Both the position numbers and the translations under genes were made by a program. This document shows positions 43,411 through 55,144 of a stretch of DNA of 64,000 nt, piece by piece. The first letter of the stretch is position 1; every line of letters starts with the position of its first letter. The DNA is from Exophiala sp. HKRS030. Lineage: Eukaryota > Ascomycota > Eurotiomycetes > Chaetothyriales > Herpotrichiellaceae. Location: assembly GCA_023897205.1 (NCBI GenBank), contig JAHWDD010000002.1, positions 6,200,001 through 6,264,000 of the forward strand, in the 5' to 3' direction. Under the pieces are notes generated by a model. It saw only the letters and a program-made list of their open reading frames with translations. It ran no database searches and was not told where the DNA came from.

Positions 43411-46400
43411 CTATTGAGATGTGTCCATCGTGTCCGGAATCGAAGTCGATGTTGTGGTGATGCCAGAGTCTTCCGTTTTAACCGTCTCTACAAAATCCCT
43501 CCGCCGACCGCCAATTCGTTCTTCTTTGAATCTGGTGATCTGCTCCTTAATGTCGGTGGCTAGTTCATCCAATCAGTTAGCAAATGTTTAAAGGAAGCTA
43601 TCATTTCTAAAATCACTTGAACTTACCAGGAATCACATCTTCAATTTTCAATGGCACACGGTTGAAAGGATCATGTGGATCGCTTAGTAGATGACTTCTG
43701 ATGGTCGATCTGTCAATGACAATCTTTGACACTGGCAATAGTACTGGATCTTCCATCAATGTGAACATCAATGGGTCCAAAAATTCGTCTGGAATCTCTC
43801 CCAGGTCGGCATCCGCAGCTTCATCCTCACTTTTAGCTTTGGCAAATTTTTCAGTCAATCTACTCCAGCGATTGAGTTCTTGTGGTGACTTGAGAATGAA
43901 TTTCTTCAGAATATTGCCAGCTGAGGCAAAGTTCTCTGATTTGTAAGATCGACCGTCTCTTGCAACGGCGAGGATGAAATTCTCTTTCTCACTCAAATTG
44001 AGATATACATCCACAATCTCCGAGAGGAGCGATTTGGGGTTGAAATTGTATTCCTGAAGGTTGTCGACCTTAAGCGATGTGCTTTTGGGTCCAACCATGG
44101 CGTCAAGATTATAGTCGAGCATGTCTGCGAGTCTTTGCACGATTTCAGGCATGGTAAAGGCGTCGGCAAGAGCTTCAGTGAAGAGCTTCAACATTCCCAC
44201 GGTCTCGTTGGTCAGTTGCATATATGACTTGGCTTTTCCTTTGGCAGATTCGAGAGCTTCCTCTTTTTCCTGACGTTGTTGTTCGTTCAGCGACGTGCCT
44301 GCCAATGAGAGCTCTTTAGAGAGGTCATAGATTTGATGAAAGGACGTGAAGGATTCGTCGAGGACAAACGTGACATCGTTCAGGAGCAAATTGACAAATC
44401 TGACAAAGAATTCAATGTTGACTTTGGCCTCTCTCAACAGGTTGTCTCGATAGACGGGGTTCGACCAGATACACTTGATGATCTGGAAGATTTCGAAGCG
44501 CACGTTAAATTTATCAAAAAATTGTCCATGTCCGCCCATAAACTCAGCTTCAATAAAGAATTGCATCAAGGAGTGTAGAAGGTTTTCCGTCGCGAAAGGC
44601 ATGCTGTTGTATTGATCCGCGAGGATGCCTCTTCCTCCCTGCCGCCATGACCAGGTTCCCCTGAAAAGGATTGTAACCAAGGAGGCTTTTAGGTAAGGAT
44701 TCTTGATGTACTCTGCGTTTCTCAAGAAGGCAATACATAGCATTATAAGCTCATCGGATTGGGTCGGAGAAATGACTTGAGGCATGTTATACATGATATA
44801 TCCAAAATTACCGCTAATGATTTCGAGGAAATACTCTGGAAGATTTTTGAATGCAAGTGGTTGCTCGGGCGAGAGTGGAAGCGTCAATTTCTCTTTCGGG
44901 AATTGGCCATGAGCGGACACTTGTCGAAGTAGCCAGACAGTGACGAATCGCATGAATTGCATGGATCGCGTTTGCGTGATCTCGTCGAGTAGGACGCCTT
45001 GGACAGCATATTTATACGCCAAGCCTTTGTCATGTTGATCGCGGTACTTCTTAAGTGCTTTGTCGAACATTTCCAATTGGACAGGATTGTTGATATACTT
45101 GTGCCGTTCGCCTTCGAATTGTTCCAATTGCTTGGCCATGTGTTTCAGTTCTCGATCCATCTCTTTGAGCATGTTTCGTGCTGCCTCTACTCCGTAGTGG
45201 TGTGACGCTACAGTTAGGAAGAATAATTCTGAGATGAAATTGTTTGTTCCTTCAGCTCGATCTTTGTAATATGCATCGGACTGGTCTTGATCGACATTGA
45301 TCTTAGTTTCGTCCTTGATATCAACCCGCGGACTTCTTCGAAGGTAGTTGATATCCACACGATCCAGTTTTGAGAATTGAGCATCCATAAAAGGCTCGCA
45401 AAGTTTATCCAGGACAATATTCACATTGATCATGAAGCCATCACTAGATACCGTCTTTTTATCGACGCGCATGGCTCTCCTCTTGTGATTCGAATTTACC
45501 ACGAGAGCGAACCAGTCTAGTACCCGTTCACGGGCCTTGGGTGATGCTCGGACGAGCGTGTTGACTATGTCAAAAAGTTCATCTTGATGAGTCCTTAGAG
45601 TCATCTGCAGAGAAGTCTGATTGGTTCTCACTTTACCCGGGTCCATGGTTTTGGGTTCGTAAAAGAATGAAGTGGTGACTTCGGACTGTAGGGGGGAGAG
45701 CTGAAAGTAAGGGCCTAGGAGGGTTGAGATCTCCAATTGTGCGGCTGGGGTTGACTTGTCGGCGAACATGTCTGACTCAGTAATTGCAACAGCAACAGGC
45801 TTGTAGCGAATCAAGCGGCGTAACATGCCGACATATGGTTGATATGCAGTGTTCATGTTCTCTTTGGCAAGTCGCCGACTGAGGACCTCCACGGCTCCGA
45901 CAAAGGCTAACTTCACAGATTCATCCTCCTCAAATCGAGTGATAGCCTCTGTGATGAAGTCTTGACATACACCGCTGTCGTCGTCTGGGTCGGCCAGTAG
46001 ATGATCCGCAAGTGCATCGATACCATCATAATTCGCTTCAAAGATATCTGGAGTCGTTACCGAGAGGATGCACCAATTCACGCACAGTCGCCTTGCTTCT
46101 AGGAGGATCGTCCACTTTTGATTTTCGGGGGTACGTTCTTTAACAGCCTTGCTGATACGAGTCACTCTCTTCCAGCATCCGAACAACCAGTCATGCGGAG
46201 TTGTTCGTGGGCCAAGAGAAGCGCCTGCCTCCATGATCGCCTGTTCGAGAATGGCATTGTTTAAAAGGACAGGTTGCCCCTCGGACTCGAGTTCGTCTTT
46301 TAACTGAGGAATAGGATGTAGCATCTGTCCATGTTGATCCCTAGTCTGTGTCGAGTCGAAGGTGAGTCGAAAGAGGTTCCGCAAGGTGCGGTCTTCCCAT

Positions 46401-46797
46401 TGCTCGATAGATTCATTGGGTCTTGAACTACCTCTTTCCACGCCATTCATCTCTCGCTTCTGGGGAGTAACAGTGGTCGCATTGATTCGTATTCTGGCGG
46501 GGTTTGATGGCGATGGGGGTTTTGAGACGGTGACAGGAGTCTTTGAAGAATCTGAAGGCGTCGGGGTCGGGGGTTTGCTCGTTTGAGGAGAGTTTACATG
46601 AGATGAAGACGTGGGTGTTGGATCTGTGGCATCTTGGTTTGCCGACGAGGCATCCTGAGGCTGTGATGATGTCTGGGCCTGCGATTGTGACTGCTGTAAT
46701 TTGGCGAGCCTTTTATTTCGAATCTGATCTGTGTTAGCATGTTCTGTTTGACAAGTAAACTGCGCACCTTGTCCGAGTCTGTAGTAGGGTCCGACAT
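43411..46797 (-). CDS. UFD2: Ubiquitin conjugation factor E4 (Ufd2)
   Basis: Exons 46797-46768, 46723-43627 and 43559-43411, about 1091 residues. After a Gln/Ser/Pro-rich N-terminus (residues ~1-110) comes the long helical Ufd2 core, then a C-terminal U-box near residues 982-1055 ([21 protein letters not shown]...[11 protein letters not shown]). Ufd2 elongates ubiquitin chains on pre-ubiquitinated substrates with Cdc48. The U-box lacks the zinc ligands, as expected. The last intron (43626-43560, GTAAGT donor) supplies the true C-terminus; without it the U-box stops early. Exon 1 ([10 protein letters not shown]) joins IRNKRLAKL through a 44-nt intron with branch-point GCTAAC. A longer upstream open frame to 46975 exists but is not the family N-terminus. 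Confidence 0.94.
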
Positions 46798-47569
46798 TGT
46801 CGCGAATGCTCTTGCGATGACAAATGTGGCGGATTGTCAGAGGGAACGAGGGTGCAAGATGATAGTAGTTAGTTGAGTGAGTCGAATTCGGAGTAGTCAT
46901 GGAATCATAGAGACATGTTTGGGCGTAGAAATTGGAGAAGCGAATGTCACTGGCTGAGGCCTGGGTGTGCAGCACTCATAGGCGGCACTGATGCCTAACT
47001 AAACTTACTACTTAATGCCCAGCTAAGTAACTTGACTGGTTAGGCTAAATAGCGAACCAACTAACTACCAGTTAACTAACTAGCACAGTCCCACACAATT
47101 GCGTTAACATGCAGATGCCTGAGGAAGCCTTCGGCGCTCCAGTTACTCGGCTGGAGTGCTTAGGTACCCGAGTACCTACTGTACCTACGGAGTACATAGG
47201 TTAGGCACTCGATACTCTACGAACAAGTAGGCGTTCGGTGGCATCGAGTTCTGTGAGCGAACGCACTGACGGAACCTAAATGCAAAGGCAAGGATTCCGC
47301 CTATCATACCTGAGAGAATATACGATATGTACTGCACAAATCACAGTTCGGAGGACGCATTACTACCGTAACCAGACTTTGAGACTATTCTCCAGGATAT
47401 ATTCCAATGCCAATGCCATGCTGCAAGGCAGTGCAGTGTCACCAAGACGTAATTTTCATGTCACTATCCAAAACCCTCTCGACTGATGCTCAGGTATCCA
47501 TCCAACGCCCAACTGTGGTACAATAATCAACATCTCCAAAGAAAGGAGTCTGGCAGCGAGGTTTTCGGC
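46798..47569. other. Intergenic, no gene seen
   Basis: Promoter of UFD2 and 3' side of the DnaJ gene. 46980-47230 is rich in TAACTAAC, CCTAAC and GTACCT words and contains one TACGGAGTA (47186-47194). Confidence 0.55.
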
Positions 47570-48722
47570 CTAATATTGCTGTTGTAATTTCAATTCATCT
47601 AAGCGTCGACATCCAGGCATGGGCATGTTTCTTGCTCTCCGTACCCGATCTTCATCTGTGAAGAAGAAACCTGTCGCATCATTGATTTCTTGTCGTTTGC
47701 GATGCACTTCGTTCTCACATTGATATTTTAATGTTGTCACGTAATCCACTTCCGCCTGTTGGTCCAACGCGGAGAATTGTCGTGATTTCCAGCCTTCTAC
47801 TTCTTTCGGATTGATATAGTAATCGACTCGGTATCGTGGTGTAACTCGGTGCATAGTGTGCGGTGGAGTGGGAGTGTCAAAACGAACTTGCGGCCCTGAT
47901 GGTGTAGATCCTCCAGAGAAGAACGAGGATAGGAGTGGGAGTATAAACAAGAGTAACAGAGGCAGAAGTTGTGTGAGCGCCGACATACCACTGGGAGCAG
48001 GCTCATTGGCATTTCTCGGCCGTCCACGAGGGGCTCCTCCTCCCATTTGATGTACTCGGAACCCAGGGCCGCCGCCCATGTTGAAGACAAATTGAGGGCC
48101 ACCAAACCCACCACCTGAGCACGTCAGCATATATAGCGCCAGCACTTGAGTTCAAGGGACTCACCAAAGACCCCTGGGCCCATACCACCTCCACCAAAGA
48201 ATCGGTTGAAGAGCTCTTCCGGAGATATTTCGTCCTCATACATTGGGCCCCTGCCAGCAGAGCGTGCGAACCCACTGAATGGACTGGCTCCCGCAGCAGA
48301 GGCACCGCTACTTGAGAAACGATTGTCCGGGTCGCCGCCAAATTGGTCATATCTTGACTTCTTCTCTGCATCGGACAAGATTTGAAATGCGCGCGATACC
48401 ACTATTCCGTGCGGTTAGCACCCAAATCAGCAGCAAAAGAATGTCACCTACTCTTAAAAGCCTCATCTGCACCCTGATAGCCATTTTTATCGGGATGTGT
48501 CAGTAGACTTATCTTTCGATATGCCTTTTTGATCTCTGCATCAGTTGAGGTCTTTTCGATGGCCAGGATCTCATAAAATGCGGTAGGCGTGCATTTCCGT
48601 ATTCGAATAACTTCGGCCTTTTGCTGTGGGGTATATTTTCTATCTTGGTTGCCTTGATTGTGTTCGCGTGAATTCGCGGAGCCGTTTGCTCTGGCGTCAG
48701 AGCCAGATGCAGTTGCGGACAT
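47570..48722 (-). CDS. Hlj1/DNAJB12-like ER membrane J-protein
   Basis: Exons 48722-48452, 48401-48165 and 48114-47570, giving 350 residues. The J domain (~47-115) carries the HPD tripeptide (LLTHPDKNG) and ends in the ILSDAEKKSRYDQFGG helix. A Gly/Phe-rich region follows, then one transmembrane segment (LTQLLPLLLLFILPLLSSFF, ~216-237) and a C-terminal DUF1977-like domain. This layout matches Hlj1 and DNAJB12/14, ER tail-facing Hsp70 co-chaperones in ER-associated degradation. Introns have GTAGGT and GTGAGT donors; both maintain the J domain and G/F frame. Diverges from the Aim19-like gene. Confidence 0.92.
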
Positions 48723-49334
48723 GCCGCGATCAGAATGTGTCAGGAAGGATCAGGGACAATCAGGCTCTGGGATCTTGTTGTACCGATTCTAGAAAATAAT
48801 TGTTTCGGGTGTCTGGGGTCCTGAGAAAAAATGGTAGTCATCCGTCGTTGTAGCAAAGGTGGTCTAATGCTGGACAATCGAACCGTCTGCGCCTTTGGCG
48901 AATTTGAGGCGGCGGCGGGTGCTACACGTGATTGACTGGGTCAACTGCGTTGTGCCTGGGCTTCAGTAATGGGGGGATGGTGCCCACCAGACCAGGACCA
49001 AGATGGAGGGGCTCGGAGTAGGTCAGAGTTGGTGATTAGAGGTGAACAGCCATGTCGGGCAGGCGCCTTCTTACCTGGAGCTCGCTACCTTAACTACCTA
49101 CCTAGGCAGCTTACCAAAATTACACGGCGCATGAGGTGGTCGTGGGTGGTCCAACTTAGTAGGCGATGGGGCCACCTGCGCGTTACGAGCTCTTGCACGC
49201 GATGGTCTATGACGCAGTTCGACCTCAACTTTCCCTAGTCACTCAGTTCTCTCCACGTGCTTAACTTCTCTTTTGTCTACATATTCAGAGTCGCAGCTTT
49301 ACAATTCACCTCATCGTGAGGACCACTCAACATC
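48723..49334. other. Bidirectional promoter between the DnaJ and Aim19-like genes
   Basis: About 610 bp between divergent starts. Holds a CTACCTACCTAGG-type patch near 49090-49110. No ORF recognised. Confidence 0.55.
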
Positions 49335-49822
49335 ATGGCTGACCCTCAGAAAAACCAGGAAGCCAAGGAGTCAATCATTGTCACTGCCAAAAAATGGGGA
49401 GGTCGGTCAAAACTCGCATCCGAGCAATGTCACAAATCCATTGACTTGTATACTTCGTAGTCTTCTTACTTACACTTCTAACAGAGAATCCTGTGCCGCC
49501 TGCGTTGCTGGCCACACTCGTCTTTGCTCAACATGCACGACCTTTTCAACCCGTGCCTATGATCTTCCCACCTCTTTTGATGTTCACTACTTATCTCAAT
49601 CTGCAAGGCTACAAGATTGACAGTGCTGGAACGACAGCTGCCCTCAGCGGAACATATTTGGTGTTGGCTGGGAGGAGAAGAGTTGGCATCATGAACAAGT
49701 TCGGCACTCGAGGTATCATTCGAGGTGCTACGATAGGATTGTGTTTGGTAAACGTTGTGGGTGGAGGTCTGGCCTATGCTTTTGGAAGTCGATCCAAAGA
49801 GGATGAGAAGAAGAACCTCTAG
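49335..49822 (+). CDS. Aim19-like small mitochondrial membrane protein
   Basis: Exons 49335-49401 and 49485-49822, 134 residues. It has three to four hydrophobic stretches, a central PPLLMFTTYLNLQGYKIDSAG block and a RGIIRGATIGLCLVNVVGGG segment. The size and pattern resemble the Aim19 family (PF10315), found in fungi and linked to mitochondrial inheritance in yeast; this is from memory of the pattern and needs a profile check. The intron begins GTCGGT, which is less usual, and ends TAACAG. The frame upstream of 49485 in exon 2 has no ATG giving the N-terminus, supporting the split start. Confidence 0.7.
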
Positions 49823-52207
49823 CGATCCCCAAACCAGCGGTACTCTGATCAGGAACAGGCGAAATCTACTCACTACAATCATTCCCAATGGCTTCGGAAC
49901 ACAGTTTCTCCCACCGCTTACACGACCTTGGGCTGAAGAAAGTCAACACAGCTGTTAGACTCTTCACGCTCACAATGATCATTGCGGGCTTTCCATTGAA
50001 TAGGCTTATGGAAACCTTTATCATATTTCGAGTCACTCCAGCAGTTGCTGTCATTTGAGAATGATGACTCGTGGATTCCCACGTCACGATTGTGAGATGA
50101 GCGAATGTATTATAAGACTACAACAACAAACTCCGAAAAGATCATGAGTTTCACGTGCTTTCAAGAAAATGTCAAAAGGATACGCGCAGTCTGAAGACAT
50201 AATATTCAGCCATGGTGCGGCAATGTATATCTGGAGTTTTACAGCTCGCTTATAAGCTCATCTCATCGCATGGAAGTATCTATTCAGCTCCCGATCCAGC
50301 GGAGAGAAGATAACGACGAGGACTGCTACAGAGGTGTATAGATTCTTCTTGAGCAGTCTCAGGACGAAGAGGATATTGTAGAGCCATCATGGATGGGTGG
50401 CATGACTCTCAGCACGTTCTTGTCTTCACGACGAGGCTCTCCGGGCAAGGCCTTCTCCAGAAAGTGGACATGGTGGGGAGCTCTAAAATTCTGACCATTG
50501 TACCTTCATGCTGGAACATTGCGAGCAAGGATCGCTACCAGGAATTGCCGGGTAAGACAATTTTGCTTCGCTTCTTCAGTTATCGGGCGACATATTGAAC
50601 AATTTACTTGGAGATATATGTATTATACTCCATCCTCGGTAGAGGCCATTCGGCCTGGTTGCCATATGTGGTCGACCCGCGCCAAGCCTCTGCTCAACCT
50701 CAAAATTCTTTCAACCTGCCACGACTGTCTCGCTTTTTCTCTTCTTTTTCCTCTCTACATATTATTGTCAAGACACTCATTAATACCCTTGTTGAACGGC
50801 ATACGGGTTTCACTGACCCTTGTCAATTGCGTCCACACATTCCCGAGTCGTCGAGATCAAATCAAATAAGCCGATTCTAAACGGCGCCATTCTTCGTTCA
50901 TGAAAAGAGATCTCTTCTTCGGGAGGGGTCTTTTCTTTATGGACCCGTGGATGGCGCCGTTCGCTTTTGGTTTACAGATCATTTTTCATTCATGAAATTA
51001 CTGCTGCTGCTGATCTGACCCTCGACGAGGCATGACTGGCGTCAGTTTCTCTATGCACCGGGTCGGGCCCTTACGAAGAGACGCACATGGCCATCATCGC
51101 AAAATTCCGTTTCATGGTCACTTCGACAATTTGCTATCATCTTCTTATGCCCTCGCCTGGACTAAGATAGATGCTTCTTACATATACAACATATCAATGC
51201 ATCGCTGAGCAACGGAATGCACTACCCTCAAAACAATTCAAATTTTTCCAACAAAAGGTGAGCTACACAGATTTCCACGCCACTCGAACTTGCATGTTCT
51301 TCTCATCTACTCTATCTTTCCCAATACTGTCCTATCGTCTTTGCCCCGCTGTGTCACACGTGAAACCAACCAACGGCACAATCGAAGCTTCATCAATCCC
51401 CAATTCTTCCGTGGTCGATGTTGTCAAACAGCCTGCCAAGAAGGAACCAAAATTCAAAAAAACTTTCAAGATTTCTTGACTGTTTTGTTTTTCTCTGATC
51501 GTGTTGCACTGCATTCGTATTCTTGTGGATGCTGTGTGTCTATTTTCTGAAGAGAGACAATTGCGAAGCTCGTTGCGATGACGCCCCATGATCATAGGCG
51601 AATCTGGGAATGTCGATCTAATTCTGGGATCCCAGATGAATTGGTGATTCGGCCAAGAGAAGACTTGCCACTGGTGAGATTCGTAGCGACACGATTGCTC
51701 AAGTTGGCTCATGCAGGCAATTTGCCCATGATATCACAATCGTATGCCCTAAGTTCGTCTTGGTACTCTTTCCATTTCTACGTTACGTATGATCAAGTAG
51801 TCGGCATGCCAGGAATGTGACTCATTTTGTGTTGTATTGTTCTTCATCGTGCTTAAGCCTTTGCATCAGGCATATAAAATCTACTACAGCAATCGCCAGT
51901 AATCTGGAGGCGATATAAAATTCTTCTAATAGCTGTCGTCCTCTTCAGCGCATCTCAAAAAGAGAGAGCGCGCTGTCAATAAATGGGCAGCACTTCTCTA
52001 ACCTGTTTCACACCGGGTTGTACCTCTAACTTCTGCATTAAAGGTGCTGGTAGCACTCTGATGGCGTTTACCACAGCTTTCGAAATGGGATCGACGCTCT
52101 TCGTCAAAAATCGACAGGAAATGACCCGCTGTGAGTAGACCATATCTGGCAAGTCGAAGGGACCATGGCTTGTTTGTATGTTGATCAACGGTGAAATCGA
52201 TCTCTAC
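49823..52207. other. 2.4 kb region without a convincing gene
   Basis: Between the plus-strand Aim19-like gene and the minus-strand SKI8 gene. Only short frames without recognisable domains. A perfect 11-bp inverted repeat lies at 50880-50961 (separate entry). Confidence 0.55.
50880..50961. repeat. 11-bp perfect inverted repeat with 60-bp loop
   Basis: AACGGCGCCAT at 50880-50890 is the exact reverse complement of ATGGCGCCGTT at 50951-50961. Inside the loop, AAAAGA and TCTTTT can pair as well, so a two-tier hairpin is possible. Function unknown. Confidence 0.7.
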
Positions 52208-53349
52208 TCAACCTCCCGTAGCCTCGCGATATATCGAGATTGCCTTGCTCGAGCCCACAGTGACAAACTTCTCGGCCTTTTGTCTTTCCACACTTGTTTC
52301 ACCTTTAGGCAACCATTTGACACACCATAGACCTTGGTCACTCTCGCTATGTGTAGCAACGCATGTGCGCCTCTCGATATCCCAGACCTTTACTTTGCCA
52401 TCAAAACTTCCGCTCAGCAGATATTGACCGGTGTTACTCCAGTCTAGGCTGGTGATCCAAGCAGCATGACCACTAAGGTTGGCAACTTGCTCACCAGAAC
52501 TTGGATCGTAGAGTGAGATGATTCGAGCATCTCCAGCGGCTGCAAGCAGGCTTGACAGAGGGGAAAATTTGACAGCACGAACAGGTTTGATCAGTCCGGG
52601 TAGTGAGTGAAGCAGGCGATTGGTGGCAGTAGAGAACAGGTAGACATTGCCAGATTCATGACCACTGGCGACAAATCGACCATCAGGGGACTAGACAGAA
52701 TACTATGTTAGACAACACCTCCAGGGTGCTTATTGTTGCCAGACACATAGGCGACGTACCAGATCGATTGCCATTCCGAAGCTACCTTTCGTTTCATATT
52801 CTCGGATCTTTTTGTTCTGATCTGCTAGATCGTAGACGCCTATGCGCCCGTCATATGTAGTAGCCGCAAGGTATTGGCCATCTGTCGACAAGGCTATAGC
52901 CCAAACCTCGCCCGCTTTCTTGACCACTTTGATCTCGGAATCTTCTCTCCAAACACCGTCGGCAAACGCCCAGATTTTGACTTCGCCGCCGAATCCTGCG
53001 CTCGCTACTCTGTTCGCGCTTGCACTCGCTGCCAGATGATGCACGCCTAGTTTGTGTGCGTTCGTAAGGCTCTGGGCTATGGGAAAGTCATCTTGCGTTG
53101 TTGAGTAGACCTTGATCGACGATTGACCCGATCCAGTGAAAATTTGAGTTGATGTCACGGCGAGAGCGAAGATATCACTGGAGTGGGCTTCAATCGAAGT
53201 CAGTATCGCCTAAGGTGTTTGTGCCACTGTCCGTCTCGGAACCTACCTTCATCGATTGTATGTTGGGCGAGATACTGTTTTGACTAAGGGAAAACGAGGT
53301 CAGTCGACCTGGATGTTATGAAATCGACAGAGAAGCCATGACCAACCAT
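52208..53349 (-). CDS. SKI8: Ski8-like WD40 protein (Ski complex / meiotic recombination)
   Basis: Exons 53349-53347, 53283-53247, 53187-52760 and 52690-52208, giving 316 residues. It folds as a WD40 propeller; blades with GHESGNV, GDARIISLYD, GHAAWITSLDWS and SGSFDGKVKVWD are visible. The N-terminus MSKQYLAQHTIDEAHSSDIF matches filamentous fungal Ski8 closely and is obtained only if exon 1 is the ATG alone, spliced by a 63-nt intron with GTTGGT donor and TTAG acceptor. Ski8 is a subunit of the cytosolic Ski2-Ski3-Ski8 complex feeding the exosome and, in many fungi, also acts with Spo11 in meiosis. Presence of the same residues at the C-terminus of known homologues was not checked. Confidence 0.88.
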
Positions 53350-53966
53350 CTTGACTCAATTGGTGCATCATAAGGCTTTCGGCATGAGAATCACAAGGCA
53401 GGCCCTAACAGGTGGGAATGAGAAACACGCTGACCTGGAATGATTTTGGTTGTTATAAATCGTCTACGAGTAGGACAGAGCCGCTAAAGCGTTCTTGTAA
53501 TTTTGGGAAAGCACCGAGTAAATATTGTACAAATGACGTAATTTTACACGATACAGCACGAAAAGAATTCATGTCCTTTCCCTAGCTGTTCCCATTATTG
53601 CTTCACGATCGAGACTCGCTCGCCTTAGTGGGCACTGAGAAGTCACTAGGCTCCTCTGAATTTCCTTCGTCGCACTTTTGGACTTTTGATCGAATAACGT
53701 CACTGCAGACGCTCATTCGGTGCGGCTAGTTCCCTCCCTTCTGTGTCTTCCGGGTATCCATCTCCGATGTCTGGAGCTCTCCTGCATTTGATATTGAGGA
53801 ATAACCTCCCTCGAGAACTTTTCGAATAGCCGAGCATTCATTCCAAGGCGTAATTCCATATACATATTCCATATACATCGAGCGGGCTTCGACTCCCTGG
53901 AGAGCTTTGGTCTGTCTTACAGGGAGCTGGTCGACCGAAATATGTACCAATGTCGACATATTGACC
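53350..53966. other. Spacer between SKI8 and the bL32m gene
   Basis: SKI8 promoter and bL32m 3' region; nothing coding recognised. Confidence 0.55.
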
Positions 53967-54508
53967 TCATACAGTTTTTGCAATGTCAGAAGAGGATTCT
54001 CGTCTACCTCCTAGATGTAGTCCAGCCTGGTCGTCCTGTGCGAGACGTCTTTCGAGCTCTTTCAATGCTTCGGCCTTGCCTTGTTCGACTGCTCGTTTGG
54101 AATCTCCGATCCATTTCGCTTTGATACCTATTCCACATGTCAATATCATGCTACAAATGCTCCCAGGTGTAACTTGCTCTTGACGCAATGTGGGCATAGA
54201 AAGTGAGCTCTTTTTGGTTGGCCGCACCCAGGACATGTGTTGACGGCCGTAACGTCTTTCAATGCTTTTCCTGCCAATTGCCGATGTCGTCGTTTCATAT
54301 GTGAAGTCTTCTTCTTTGGAACTGCTTTGAGAAGACCGTCCCAGATATCCGAAATCAGGCCAGGTAGGTTTATCGATATGGCAGGAATGGTAATCGAGGC
54401 CGAGAGGAGAGTTCGAGATGTCCATGGCTGGGATGTAGTTGACAACAGAGGGCGCTGAAGGAGAAACTGGGATAGGCGAGCGCCTGCACCTGCAACGCTC
54501 ATTGCCAT
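53967..54508 (-). CDS. MRPL32: Mitochondrial ribosomal protein bL32m
   Basis: Exon 1 54508-54178, exon 2 54127-53967, about 163 residues. The bL32 signature SHMKRRHRQLAGKAL and a zinc site CPGC...CPHC (residues ~88-110) identify a large-subunit mitochondrial ribosomal protein. The start at 54508 (MAMSVAGAGARLSQFLLQRP) gives a mitochondrial presequence. The continuation CVKS-IKAKW requires an intron whose 5' end reads A|GCAAGT, a consensus GC-AG intron of 50 nt; no GT donor gives the right frame. An open frame reaching 54592 upstream is not expected to be used. Confidence 0.9.
54128..54177 (-). other. GC-AG intron in the bL32m gene
   Basis: On the gene strand the intron starts GCAAGTTA and ends GGAATAG. 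GCAAGT is the usual 5' splice site of the minor GC-AG intron class. GT alternatives nearby do not keep the ribosomal protein frame. Confidence 0.7.
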
Positions 54509-55144
54509 TGTTCCCACCCTCTTGTAGGACAAGGTGGTGCTTTGATGGTGGTCTTGTGAGAATCCAAGGTAAATTTTAATATCTTCATGCACACGCAGTG
54601 TACCTGAGATGCATGCAATGCGTGAAATTAGCCAAATTGGTCCACCGTAACTGCGCTCGGCTTCTAATGCTTCGTACTTCTTGGTTGGCAGTGGGCACCC
54701 GTGGACACCCTCACAGCCCTAGTAAGATTTAGAGGCTGAGAAAGCCTTATCATTGGCCCCAACGATGGTGGCCCTTTGGGAGTTATACCGTAAATGGCAA
54801 CAAGAAGTTGTTCCTGGACCAGAAATAGGGAAATCGGGTTAGTGGCACTTGACACTAAACTTGGGCCCAAACACGACGGTACGGGCTGTCGCTGCAGGAA
54901 AATAGGGGACGTCCCGTTCTCAATCCTGGCTTCTACGGTCTGCCACACGCTGCACACGCCTGACTCCTGCAGGTCCGGGGAAATTTATCGCAGTCGCAAC
55001 TCCTACTGCCACACGCACAGTATTACGGTCACCCCTTCGACCTTTGCATCATTCCATCATCTCCTCCCATCCTCCTAACTCACTCCTTTACATCAGGAAT
55101 CGTCTTGCTCATTGTCTCGATCACCTTACAACAAACCAACCATA
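54509..55144. other. Bidirectional promoter between bL32m and septin genes
   Basis: About 640 bp between divergent starts; pyrimidine-rich near the septin start. No coding segment recognised. Confidence 0.55.

Noticed and set aside
43135..43563. 142-codon plus-strand frame at the end of UFD2
   Set aside because: Antisense to the last UFD2 exon and its intron; no independent support.
46798..46975. Upstream extension of the UFD2 frame
   Set aside because: A short first exon ([10 protein letters not shown]) and a 44-nt intron reproduce the family N-terminus; the extension does not resemble Ufd2.
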